Of a stretch of 64,000 nucleotides of DNA, positions 11,097-22,370 are shown one piece after another (position 1 is the first letter of the stretch; each line of letters starts with the position of its first letter). Under the pieces are notes generated by a model, which worked only from the letters and a program-made list of their open reading frames with translations, ran no database searches and was not told the origin of the DNA. Origin of the DNA: Sipunculus nudus. Lineage: Eukaryota > Annelida > Sipuncula > Golfingiida > Sipunculidae. The translations under genes were made by a program, and so were the position numbers. Where the stretch lies: the NCBI GenBank assembly GCA_026874595.1, contig CM049321.1:21484979-21548978 (forward strand). Reading direction: 5' to 3'.

Positions 11097-14000
11097 TCAT
11101 AATTCGTCCTTCTCTGTTTCGGGATGTTCAGCCTCGACATCGTCCCACCAATTGTAGAGCCGCTCAACGTTATCCCAATCCACCACCTTCCACCAGTCTT
11201 CAATGTGATTGACCCGTTTGTTCTGATGTTTCAAATAGTAGGCGTGTTCCCAAACGTCAATCACCAGAATGGGGCGGAGCTTCAGTGTGATTGGCGAGTC
11301 TTGATTGACAGTTGCTACAATACTGAGCGGCTGGATTTCTGTATCTTTCTCATCATCAGGATTCCTCACTAGCCAAACGTAACCTGAACAGAAGTGTGTA
11401 ACAATCACAAATTCTAAAAGTTTATTAACAATTTTTGGATTTTTTTTATATACAGCTGAACCTCTTTTAATGTGCATCTCCATAATGTAGGCACCTCTAT
11501 AAAGTGGGCATTTTTTAAAGTTCTGTTTTTTTTCTCCCCCTTACTATTTATGTTCAGACCACATGACCTCCATATAGTGAGCAACTCTATAAAGTGAGCA
11601 AATGTGCCCACATTATAGAGGTGTCACTGTATATCTAATAAAATGTGTAATTTTAGATAATGGTTAATCTTACCATAACTAAAACTCCAGATGGCCCTGA
11701 ATCGAGCAAAAATTATGACACTGTGAATAATATCAAAACACAAACGGATTTTACCCAAAAAAAATCAAAACTGTTGATAAATTATGTCACTCACAATTAT
11801 GTCAGATAACACTGCTCATTTTAAAGCTGATTTTTTTCTTTCAAACTGTTTTATTGTACAAAAACATGCAAAAACTTAGTCACCATGTGATTTTCAATAG
11901 AGTAACCTATTTTTTTTATTTTAAAGGGTCAAGAACATTTTTTATGTATTCCAAAAAATTATAAATAAGTAGAATCACTTGTGAACAGGGAAAGAACCAA
12001 TAAGAGAAAATGAGGCTATGTGCAAAGTGACAAATTATATACAGTGAAACCTCTACAATGTGCCAACAGTTGGGCCAAACTTCCATTTTATAGAGGTGCC
12101 AACTATATGGAGGTCATGATTTCAACATAAGTAATAAGGTGGAGAAATATAAAGTGGCCGTAAAAGATTATCCACTCTATGGAGATACCCACTTTATGGA
12201 GATGCCCTATCTATGGAGGTGCCCACTATATAGAGGTGCCCACTATATAGAGGTGCCATTATATAGAGGTGCCCACTTTATGGAGGTGCCCACTAAGAGA
12301 GGTTCTACTGTACTTTATCCTGTATAAATCATAATTCTTCCCCAGAAACAGTTTGTTCATGATCAGCAACTTAATCTAGTCTAAGTTTGAAAGGCAATAA
12401 CATATTACACCCAGTGAGGGAGATGCGTCGACACCGTCAAGTCCAAGTGCAAGTCCAATTCCAGGCCACTCAAATCCAAGTCTTAGTCCATGAAGTTCAA
12501 CTGAAAGTTTACATCCTTTTAGTCTAAATCATTGTAAAGCCAAGTCCAAATATGAGACCAATGCAAACATTCATGTTAAAAGGATTTTATAATTGAAATT
12601 TGCGATTTTCTTGTATATTTTAAGCTTAGTTTGCACATGCTCTTTAGCTGAATGTTTTATTACATAAAGTATCCAAAGCAGAGCTAAAGCTTGGTATATA
12701 AAATTAATTTTAAATTTTTTTAGTAGCTGCACATGTATATAAGTTTTTATAGCATGTGACAGAATTTTTTTTACTGAGCTCTAGATGGACTCGGCCTGAT
12801 TTTTCAAGTCCTTAAATCCAATTCCAAGTACAAGTCCAAATCAATAACCTTTGAGTCCAAGTCTGAATTTGAGTCCATGAAAAAATGTTCTCCAGTCTGG
12901 ACTCTAATCCAAGTGCTGACTATAGGCCTACATCACAAACAACATCGTGACTTGATCACAGTAGAAATGCTCCTCCTGCCACAAGTTACTAGTCTTCACA
13001 GAAAATCAGTAGTTTTGTACTAAACATTTGTTTTTATTTACTCTTTAATGTATAAACAAACTGACCTGTACTATTCTACCGAATCTTGTGACAATGGTTG
13101 ATATAATTTCTTGTTTCATACATTGGAAAATTTAGAGAAGTTGTAAATCTTGTATCCAGAATTTGATTTATCCATTTACATGTATTTTTTTTATGAAATA
13201 TAATTCATCATTAGTTTTGACACCAATGAGAGGTTTTTATTCTAGGTTACGAAATAAAGCAAGAGTGAACTATGCTTGGTAGGAGATGGATTATAAATTT
13301 GCTGAACAAAGAAAATGTGTCCATTTTTTTCATTGAGTTATTCAAATTAGACTGACCTGAACCAAAGAGCTCTGAGGCCTGCTTGGTAAAGAGAGATTTA
13401 AAATGAGTGTAGGAGGAGAAAGATTTGGTGATGAGCTCCTCGACCTTTCCACTTGGCAGCCTGGGTTCCTCAATTGGATTTTTGCTCATACAGGCCCAGT
13501 AAAACAGATGGTTCACAAACCTGAAAAAAAAAATAAAACTTGTATATGGTTTGGTTTAGTTTGGTTATTTTAATGTGGGTAGTTGACAAAAGTCAGCAAC
13601 CTGTAACGATTGTACAACTTACTTCCAGCCGAGCCCACAGCATGTCATTATTACTGGTAACCTCCCTGGGTCCGTGCTCACAACAGTACCAAAACATAAA
13701 TTCATGACCCACTAGTGACGATAGTGTTACAATTTTAATATTTTAAAATTAATTTAAAAGTTTTATCAAACAAACCCCTTTTTGAAAAAAAAAATATTCC
13801 TCCTCCTATGATCAAGAAGGAAAAAAAACCACCAAACTTTTATTTTGTAACAAATGTTTAACTTAAAATTTAATACAAATAAAGTGTTTAGCCCTGTCAT
13901 ATTATCCTTGAAACCCCTCTTTGATTAAATTTGGTGTCCTGATTTGGAAAGAAGGTATGTTTATATATTTCCAAATGTCAAACTGCAGTTCCTAAGAAAA

Positions 14001-16516
14001 CCCAGAAACTGTACACTTCAAAACTTGTGATTGGTTACTGTTAGTGTAAATACTTAAAAAGATGTTGAGCTGGTATGATACTAGTCACACACACACAACT
14101 CAATAGACCAGGGCTTTCAGGAACGCGGAAGAACCAGTAAAGTCTTTGACCCTCAAAATCTAACACGGATTCTCAGATCTGAGAGTTCAACTGGACAAGT
14201 GAAAATTCTGGCTATTGGACTGATAGGAAAAAAGAAAAGTAAGCCTTTGGAGCAGTCACTGACCATTGTTGACTACCACAGAAACCAGTCAATTCTATAA
14301 ACACTGCTGAAAACTGAGCCTTAGATTTCACTCTGATCAAATAATCATACAATGACACAATATCTAATCATGTAATGGTATGAAAATGGCCAAACACCTT
14401 CCCCCCCCCCCTCCCCCTCCCCCCCCCCCCCCCCCCCCAAGTTACATACTTCACACACAGATTGGAACGCGCCATGTGTGCCACACATTTGAGATTCTGG
14501 GTCTCTTCATTTTTTCTTCCTTTTGAAAGCCCTGATAGACATTTATAAATTGGTCAGGTTAGTCTACTTAAGGTGGGATACAAGCCATATCAGGGAATAT
14601 ACTGCAAGAGTCGTCCATCCTTTTGCATTGGTATCAGTTTAAGATGAATAAGTAGTGCTCTGGCGCTGGTCAATGACACACTCTGTGTCAGCTACAATGT
14701 TGCTGGTATGATACTTGTGTATATAGAGTATGTATCAGTTAACATGTATGTGGTTTGTTAAATATTTGAACATTCATCAGATTTTGGTTGTATAACTAGT
14801 AATAATTAGGTAAAAGCCAACCCCTGACCTACCCTCCTCCATTGTTCTGGATTGACTTGCGTAGATTATCTGGTGCCATGTGCAATTTCTCTATTATTTC
14901 CAGGATGGACCTTTTGGCAAGATTGCTTTGTGGAGCCTATGATGGATGAAACAAAAGCACTAACATAAAATGATGGACAAAAGCACAAAAATAAAAAGAT
15001 GGAAAAACAAAACACAAAAAAATGATGGATAATACAAAAGTACAAAAATAAAATGTTCAACTGCTAATGATGCATAGAAACTCTGATTGCAGCCTTGCTT
15101 GATCAGCAGTTGAAAAAAAGGTTAATACTTGTGACTTGTCAACATTATCATTATATGTAAAATGGTAAATGTATTAATCTAATAATTACAGCTAATGTTA
15201 GCAGTATTGATTAAAAATAATGCAGACAAATTGAATTTTGAGAATAAATTAACAGGATGTGAAAACTTTATAATTCAGTATAAATAATTAAAGAGTACAA
15301 TAGATTGTACATATATATACACAGGCGCTTGAATCGCTATTTGTGTTGATCTTGGTTTAAATAGTGTTCAATTTACCTTAACGACAATACCCTACCGTTT
15401 AATGAGCTTTAAACCATGTTATATCGTTTGCCGGTACTTGTTTATATAATAGATACACAAGGCCGGCTTCCAAGTCTGCGGACGGGTGGGCGATAATACA
15501 AGAAATCAATTGAAATTCCCAAATATTTCAAAGATTTTCGAGGGAAGAAACTTACAGTGGTTAAATGGCCAGTTCCTCTTTCTATAAAAGCATCAACAAT
15601 TCCAAAACACACAGTGTACCACGTGTAATGAGCTCTTATTTGTAACTAGTCTGCATCCATTAAGCAGCTGTTACCCCAAACAAGGAAATTCCCATGTATC
15701 TTGGTCAGCAGTAAGGAATCCCCCCTGGAACCTAACACCTGATTGGTTGATAATGATGGAAATAGTAATCTGGGATAAATCTGTCTGTTCGTCGCTTAAT
15801 GGATACAGACTCGTCCGCAGACTTGGATGCCGGCCTTGTGTATCTATTATATAAACAAGTACCGGCAAACGATATAACATGGTTTAAAGCTCATTAAACG
15901 GTAGGAGATTGTTGTTTAGGTAAATTGAACACTATTTAAACCAAGATCAACACAAATAGCGATTCAAGCGCCTGTGATATATATATATACCTTTGAATCA
16001 GAAAACATTAATAAAAATAATAATATTATTATTATTGATATTATTAATGATCAGTATTTTTACTTATATAAATCTGAATTTTAAATATAAAATAATGAAT
16101 AAAATTATTATAATAAAATAATTTATAAAAATAATTAATAAATTATTCTTAATTATTCCTAAATGTATGGGAAGAGACGGCTATAACTGTATATGGCTGA
16201 TACCATGGACAAGCCCACTTGAAAGGAAACAGAACAGTAAAGGGGGCGTGGTAACCTGGTCTCTCCACTGCTTGAGGGCAGCATTCATTTTTTTAGTGTA
16301 TGCAGCGTGATGGCCTTCATGGTGGACACGCAGGGCAGCGGCGTCAACGTACGGCTCCAGGTCATCATGTCCGAACGGCAAAGACGGCAGGGTGTAATGT
16401 GTCAGACTCTTCCCTATGACGTAATACGGGGGCTTACTGACACTGTCAGCGAGCTGTAACAGTGCCAGAAACAACACGACAGCCAAAGCTGACACCCACT
16501 TCATGGGCGCCGCCAT
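11097..16516 (-). CDS. Fe/Mn superoxide dismutase with signal peptide and KDEL tail (4 exons)
   Basis: Coding exons on the minus strand are 16516-16256, 14936-14833, 13520-13357 and 11383-11097. They join with GT-AG introns in phases 0, 2 and 1 to give 271 aa. The enzyme family disproportionates superoxide to peroxide and oxygen. Residues 1-26 form a signal peptide: K6 followed by a long Leu/Val/Ala core and no Arg-rich mitochondrial presequence. The SOD alpha-hairpin domain follows (RVHHEGHHAAY), then the alpha/beta domain. Metal ligands by family alignment are H65, H126, D219 and H223 (the last two in DVWEHAYY). Q204 in NQDSP is the Mn-type active-site Gln. The protein ends in KDEL, the ER retrieval signal, so ER-lumen residence is predicted, unlike mitochondrial SOD2. 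The intron 1 donor (GTTACC) is non-canonical beyond GT. The start lies in a TISU context. Whether the metal is Mn or Fe is uncertain. Confidence 0.88.
11453..11629. mobile_element. pogo/Tigger-like MITE in SOD intron 3
   Basis: A short element of about 177 bp flanked by TA on both sides. It has inverted ends resembling CAG.TGAACCTCTTT and its complement (AGAGGTGTCACTG). Internal words such as CTCTATAAAGTG recur in both orientations. TA target duplication and CAGTGAAACCT-like ends are characteristic of pogo/Tigger MITEs. It lies just upstream of the last SOD exon, on the intron side. Confidence 0.6.
12042..12310. mobile_element. pogo-like MITE with internal minisatellite in SOD intron 3
   Basis: The left end is CAGTGAAACCTCTACAATG and the right end GAGAGGTTCTACTG, each flanked by TA. 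Between about 12170 and 12300 a 16-18-bp unit (ACTATATAGAGGTGCCC) is repeated roughly seven times with variation. The unit is derived from the terminal repeat itself, so the end sequence has been amplified internally. No coding potential. Confidence 0.65.
12430..12910. repeat. AAGTCCAA-rich dispersed repeat in SOD intron 3
   Basis: Both ends of this roughly 480-bp stretch are built of near-repeated 6-8-mers (CAAGTCC, GAGTCCAAGTC), with AT-rich sequence in the middle. The pattern looks like a non-coding dispersed element or degenerate minisatellite. It is non-coding and intronic. Confidence 0.4.
15320..15976. mobile_element. Foldback element in SOD intron 1
   Basis: Two arms of about 165 bp (15320-15485 and 15812-15976) are near-perfect inverted repeats. 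Each begins CACAGGCGCTTGAATCGC at the outer edge and ends near CCAAGTCTGCGGAC at the inner edge, with a spacer of about 325 bp. The element sits in an AT microsatellite (ATATATAC on the left, ATATATAT on the right). The arms differ at only a few positions, which suggests recent insertion or gene conversion. The spacer has no recognisable coding sequence. Confidence 0.8.
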
Positions 16517-16520
16517 CTTG
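16505..16520 (-). promoter_or_regulatory. TISU element at the SOD start codon
   Basis: On the minus strand the start codon context reads CAAGATGGCGGC, an exact match to the TISU consensus SAASATGGCGGC. In animals this element acts both as a YY1-type transcription element and as an initiation signal for very short 5' UTRs. An A/T-rich CTAAAAATAG motif lies about 35-40 bp upstream of the ATG, compatible with a short leader. The consensus match is observed; function is inference. Confidence 0.65.
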
Positions 16521-18305
16521 ACAGGGAATCCCCCTCTCGGCTGGGAGCGTTCTATTTTTAGCTACGGGGTTCCCTGGGGCACCTACGACATGTGGCCCGC
16601 GGGTTCCAACTCCACTAGGTCTTAAAGATTAATATTATCAATAAACTGATACCCTTTTTACACACAAAACAGCTTCAAGACGGGTTGGGCAATGCCGATT
16701 GATCAAATCAGTTTAAATCCGTATAAGGAATTGCTCATTGCATATCAGTGGATATAATGCCCCCTGCCATGAGCGTTTACCACTCTCCATTTAAGACAGA
16801 ATTGTTCAGTGTTTGTTAAAACAGAAATTCATTTACAGCAGCAATACAGGATACCATTGATGAATATATAGGCCTATACATGGCCTAATAATAAAAGTGT
16901 TATTGGTCTTACCTTAATTAATTACTAGTATTTAAACATACTATCTGATTAACAAGGTACGTAACCGCGGGTTTAAAAGGGTGCTCGAGAGATGGGGAAT
17001 GTTCGGTTATTTTATTTTTTTATTCTAAAAGATAAAATATAAAATTTCAGTGATGTACTCTCTCCATACTATATGTATAAATATTGTTAACAATTATTTT
17101 GTTGCGATGTGCTCGTGGCAAGCAATTATACATTGGTATGTTTACCTTGAAGATCCGGTCAGTGATGAATTTTACATTTGCGGATAATGTCCTTGTTGAC
17201 TTTATTTTACACGCCCTCCTTCAGACTTCACACAGAAGGTCTATCTATATGAATGTCAAGCATAAAACTACTGCCAATATGCATTCACACAGTGCGCTTT
17301 TACGCCGAAATCAAGCTATTTGGCCTGAGAAGTGTAAATTACAAAAATTAAGTAAATGAAGCAAATATAGAGTATGCATTGACAATATACATCCCAATAT
17401 ATATCCAACAGAAGGTATTTGTCCAAGAAGCATATGTTATATATTGATATACCTATGGATCTATTTTGCGAAACTTATGCATGTGCTTCCTTGGATAGTT
17501 TACGTGATACCAGTCATACAACTGTTCCAGAAATGTTGAAGATGTAAATGCAAGGTGACAGTGCAGCGACACTTGTTATGGTCATTTCAACATAATGCAA
17601 TAGGATTACCTGGATGAATTGGGGTTAACCATTAGGCCCCGACATACTAACAAAAGAAATGAGTGTCAGGGGATCTCAAGTCACATGTTGTTCATATTCA
17701 CAGATCATGCAAGTGGGTCAAGGACTCGGTCAAATGTCAGGTCAAACTTGCTTGAATCCGTCATAGTCAGCATGGTTTGTTCATATGGACAATAGACTTT
17801 AACCCTGCGCTGAATCGAGGTAGGCCTGTGTTGTAAATAACCAGATCACCAAGAGTGAATCCGGCATTCCGATCTTTGCTGTTTTCGATGAAAACCACGC
17901 AATTTAGAAACCACGCAAAAAATAACCCAAAATGATGTGTGCATTCAAAATTATTTATTTCATATCGGCGAGGTTAATGCGGGTACAATGACCATTTAAA
18001 TGAGATATGGCAGTCTAATACTAGTACACATCGCGGTTTCAGAGAACATGGATGACAAAAGGTGAACCAACTTTATTTTAATATAAGTGGATAATAAATT
18101 AATGTATATATAATATAACTTATATTACTTTTAATGTTCGAACACCACGGGTCGACTTTATTAAATATTTACATGACCCTGGACGATTTGGGCCATCTGT
18201 GGGCCCCTGCATGGCCACGACTGCTACTTCAGTATGTCATGTGCTACAGACTACATGCTATATATGTGCTTTATATACAACATGTAAAATGTTTCCTTTT
18301 TATGA
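16521..18305. other. Intergenic, no gene seen
   Basis: This contains the SOD promoter side and AT-rich sequence. The open frame at 17084-17359 has no recognisable domain. Nothing else is supportable. Confidence 0.35.
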
Positions 18306-19095
18306 TTATGAGCTGCCCCTCAAGTAATGCTCCGGGTCGCCCATGAACCTTTCGATGTTACTGATCACTTTGTTCAGCTTCTCCGGGTCTTTTCCCTTCA
18401 TCAAGTTGACGTCAGGGTAGAAATACGCCGACAGGTGGCGCTGCCTGAGGGCCTGAAGCAGCCTCGTTGTGAGATCCTCAAACCTGGTCCAGAGCATCTC
18501 ATTGGTCCATTCTTCTGCGTAGGGATGTTTTTCACATTCCCAAAACCACACGTTCTTAAGTACATATGACGTCAGCACATGTTTTGCTCCAGGACACCAG
18601 ATGTCGTGCGTAAGGCTTTTCATAATCCCGTGGCACTTTTTACGACATCCGCCATCTTTGTCGATTTCCTTTACTAATTCTTTCTCACATTCCGCGAAAC
18701 TCTCCAACCAATCGAAATCTTTCTTTGCCGCGTTATTTATCCCGACCACCTTGAATTTCTGTATTTTTTCGTGGGACGGCCACCTAGCGTTTGGTCTTGC
18801 ATGGCCATCCATGGCGAGGACAAAAGCTCATCCTGCTTTGAAAGACCGGCGCGAAATCCACGCTGATCATATGATGGCCGGGCGAGTTAAGGTATGTAGT
18901 CATTGCCGGTCCAGTCGGCTTTCGGGACACTTCCACTGTTCTTCTCATTTCCAGGCCTCGGACAGCTTGCTTGAGCAGCGCCTTAAAACTGTTTCTAACC
19001 AGGAGAGGTACCAAGTTGTCATCAACGATGAAATCGCCACAGCGGCGTCGAGGGGCTGGGGTACCGTACACTGGTGTATCCCGTTTCCGGTTCTA
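18306..19095 (-). pseudogene. Mab-21/cGAS-like (cGLR) fragment, frame-disrupted
   Basis: Two overlapping minus-strand frames together resemble the second half of a Mab-21-domain protein, the family that includes cGAS-like receptors. The upstream frame (19092-18784) carries GPAMTTYLN and then HMISVDFAP, which matches the strand bearing the third acidic catalytic residue. The downstream frame (18812-18306) carries the C-terminal helical domain: DFDWLESFAECEKELV, CRKKCHGIMKSL, LTSYVLKNVWFWECEKHP and SAYFYPDVNLM. Joining them needs a +1 shift near the TAG at 18784-18786. The upstream frame is closed by TAG at 19093-19095. No N-terminal catalytic GS..E part was found within several kb. A degenerate partial copy is most likely; a missed intron or sequencing error remains possible. 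Confidence 0.7.
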
Positions 19096-19592
19096 GCAGG
19101 GGCCCGGTGCTTCTCACAACCTGGTTAGGGTTATATGGATTCAACTGCATGTATCGAGAACATGGACGCCTGTGGTATACCATTTACGTATATGCGGTAC
19201 GTATGCAGCAAAATCAGGCTGATTGTATATATAGATTCATGAGTAGAGAATTCATCTGTCAGAGGAATACCCTATCACTGACGTCAAACTTAGGAATTCC
19301 CCCGCCCGTTATGATGTGTATGAGTTTTCAATCGCTACCCTGAGCGATCGAAACGTGTTGCATACGCATACGAATATACGCATGCGTACTGCATACGCAT
19401 CAATGAAATCACCCAAAGATGTGTCCGATTCCTAGCTGGTTATGCATTCGAAACGCATACATACTGCATACGCTTGTAAATGGATATACCACCTTTACCT
19501 GTATGACTCAGCCGGTCTCGATAACGATCTCTGCAAGGTGTCAACGCCCTCGGGCCCGAGAATTCCGGCAGTAGGTATTTACGAGAAAGAAC

Positions 19593-19616
19593 CATATATA
19601 TATATATATATATATA
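19593..19616. repeat. (TA)n microsatellite
   Basis: A run of alternating TA directly abutting the CACTGTTAAAA motif. Similar (TA)n tracts occur at about 20169-20188, 20637-20690, 26222-26252, 28436-28471, 40345-40381, 50287-50300 and 52470-52482. Several of these mark element boundaries. Confidence 0.9.
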
Positions 19617-19700
19617 CACTGTTAAAAATTACCGTAAAATAACGGCGCATAAGACCGTAAATTTACGCCGCTTTGCAATGTAGACGCTCTTGTGCGTTGA
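19617..19700. mobile_element. CACTGTTAAAA terminal motif (left end)
   Basis: Immediately after a (TA)n tract the sequence starts CACTGTTAAAA and continues with CCGTAAAATAACGG-type words. The inverted counterpart, AACTTTTAACAGTG followed by (TA)n, is at 28420-28435. The two could be ends of one large element or solo ends of two related MITEs. Confidence 0.45.
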
Positions 19701-20064
19701 ATAACGCGCAAATGCAACGTCAAATGATGAGCGTCTGTGAAAATGGTGTGACACGTGTGTAAAGCAGACGGTACAGATGAAATAAACCGCGCGTCATGTG
19801 ATCAGCGGGGCCACTCATGACGTCAACATCCTGGATCTTTTGACTCCACGGCGGGAAGAGAAGCCATTTTTGTCCGTCTGCTGGCTGCTGAAAGTCACAG
19901 AAGTTACCCAGCATCTTCATTGGTAAAATGTTCTTCTTTAATATGTAGGCATCAATCTGTTTACTGTGTTAGTTGTTATTCTAATACTGTGTAATAGTGT
20001 ACGTTGGTAATTGTATAGTGGTACGAGGCCAGTCTCGCGATCTCGTTCATGTGTTCCCTCAGTT

Positions 20065-20091
20065 GGGGGGGGGGGGGGGGGGGGGGGGGGG
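20065..20091. repeat. Poly-G tract (27 nt)
   Basis: An uninterrupted run of 27 G. It is one of an unusual series of long G or C homopolymers in this window; others include 20546-20567, 29667-29685 and 31335-31350, plus the C-rich 14401-14438. Confidence 0.95.
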
Positions 20092-20545
20092 CACTGTCAC
20101 TGGCAGGGGTAGAAGAGTGATTGAGTTGGAAATATATATTATGTATATATGTGTATATATAAATATTATATATATATATATATATATACACCTTTTATAA
20201 TGTGTGACATTTGTGTGATGTTGATATTATATATTAATTAAGTGCAGGTTTTATGTTTCCATTAAATGTCAACTCTAAACCATGTTTAGATTATTAGATA
20301 ACCTTATATTTCAGTTAACTCAGAAATGGAAACAAAGTCAAGTTTTCTAATTATTAATATATTACATGTCCAATATATAAAAGCAATTGTTACTTGCTCA
20401 ATATCAGTGTTGGGGATGATTACATTGAGTAAGTGGGGGGGGGGGGGTATATAACCCCCATTCCCTGCATTGATGCCAATGTTTATTATTAATGATTAAG
20501 TCGTTTTTAGTTTCAGGGAATTGCCAATAAGAAAAAGGAAGCAAA

Positions 20546-20567
20546 CCCCCCCCCCCCCCCCCCCCCC
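20546..20567. repeat. Poly-C tract (22 nt)
   Basis: An uninterrupted run of C. Shorter runs of about 11-18 nt also occur near 20437, 21316, 21410, 23839, 32584 and 33557. Confidence 0.95.
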
Positions 20568-20631
20568 GTCCCAAAAACACACACCTGGCCATGTCTGGGT
20601 GTATATCATGCATGATATATAAATATACATG

Positions 20632-20692
<61 letters not shown>

Positions 20693-21195
20693 CTTAAAGG
20701 TGAAATATTGGTAAAGGCACCACTGAAAACAGTTTTGAATTATTTATTCACTAGATTTTAAATGAGGCCTTGAATAAGGTTTTCCCACTTACATGTCAAC
20801 CAGAGAAATTAAGATATCAAAGTCCCTTTATTTTTTTTAAATATTTTTAACAGATGCTTAAACAGAGCATAAACACAGACCAAACAAATAATAAACAGCT
20901 TTGAGACAATTTCCTAAATTTCTTAACATGTTTTAGAAGAAAAAAAAACAAACCATGCTAGCCAAAGTGCAAACATTTTAGCCAGTCTTTTTGAGAGAGA
21001 GAGAGAGGGAGAGAGAGCCTGAAAAGGCTGCTAAGGCACAGCCAAATACTGTTTATGTTTTCAGAAAATGGTCAAGCATTTCCATCAGTGTGGCAAATTC
21101 AAAGAAGATTTGGATACCATCATGGCAACTTTCCTATTTCTTAAGAATAGGAATTATGTAAGTTTACACATCACATAATAATATACTGCCTTTTT

Positions 21196-21224
21196 AGCTC
21201 AGCTGACTGTAAGTCATTTGAGCT
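21196..21224 (+). repeat. Conserved 29-nt hairpin of the AGCTCAG family
   Basis: The same hairpin as at 178-206 and 22371-22399: arms starting AGCTCAGCTGACT, a 3-nt loop and the complementary arm with one or two mismatches. Here the following GTCC tract is largely lost, so this is a short or truncated copy. Confidence 0.6.
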
Positions 21225-22370
21225 ACAGGGAAGACACCACCTCTGTCACTGTCGTTCACTGATACCAGTACTAAAGTTGTTATTGAACTTTTGTTGGAAA
21301 ACATAGCTCATTGACCCCCCCCCCCCCCCCCGCCACAAATTGTTCTAGCAAGGCCTAGTGAAACCATCTGTAATGTCCAGGTTTGCTCAACTGAATTGTT
21401 GCTAGAGACCCCCCCCCCCCCCCCCCCCACTCTGTTGTACAGGGTTGCAATTTCCATTCATAATGTGGGTTGGATGGGGTTTTTGACACCCCCTCACTCA
21501 CATATACCTTTGTAATGGGGTATACCACATCTCATCCATCAGTATGCATCAGACTGAGGGCATTTATACTTGTACTAAGATTCAAAATTGGTAGTACTTG
21601 CTTTAAACATGTACTTGTCACACCTTAAAAAAAATAACTTTTCAAATAATAGTCAAGTTTATCATCAGGGAACCCGGAAAGATTACGCAGGTTTGCATTA
21701 TGACTTTAGCCCTTGTTATATTATAATAGCTAGTATATGTAAATGCAGTTACAAATGTACTGCATATATTGCTTCCTATTTATAAATCCTCATACACATG
21801 TGATGCTGTTTTTGCACCTTTCTGTTTATACACTGAGTAAAAACATTTGTTGACCCAATATTTACCATTTTTATATGCAATATAGCACTTTTGTTTATTA
21901 ATTTATATACCTGCACTTACTTTGTAAATATTATTCATATGCCTGGTGCTGAGATTGTCTTTTGTTGGTTACATGTTAATCAGTTCTGTTTTTATATACT
22001 CCTAGAATTTGTTCTACTTGTGCAGGTGTTCAGAGAGCCATACATGCATCAATTATTAGAGGAAAGATGACGTAAATGTTCCAAGCCTTACCAAACTTAG
22101 AGCTGTGAACAAAGTACAAATGCAAGATGTGCAAGGTGCACAACTACACTGGCAAGCAGTTGCAGGGTAATTTCCTAGCAGAGAACATTGCAGAAAAGGT
22201 ACACCAAGGTAAGTTTGAATTTGATCATATTTTCTTTTGTACAGTCCATGGCAATTTGAATAAGCTGATGAGTTTAATAATCTGTGAAACAAGTATCTTA
22301 CATATTGAACATTATCAGTGATGCTGACCTAAATTTGCCTGCCTGTTTCTCATTCTCTCCATTCATTTTT

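Noticed and set aside
19720-19920. N-terminal catalytic exon of the Mab-21/cGAS-like gene (a VDVM word on the minus strand)
   Set aside because: No GS..E motif precedes it, and the DVDVM match comes from a CRE-containing promoter-like stretch.
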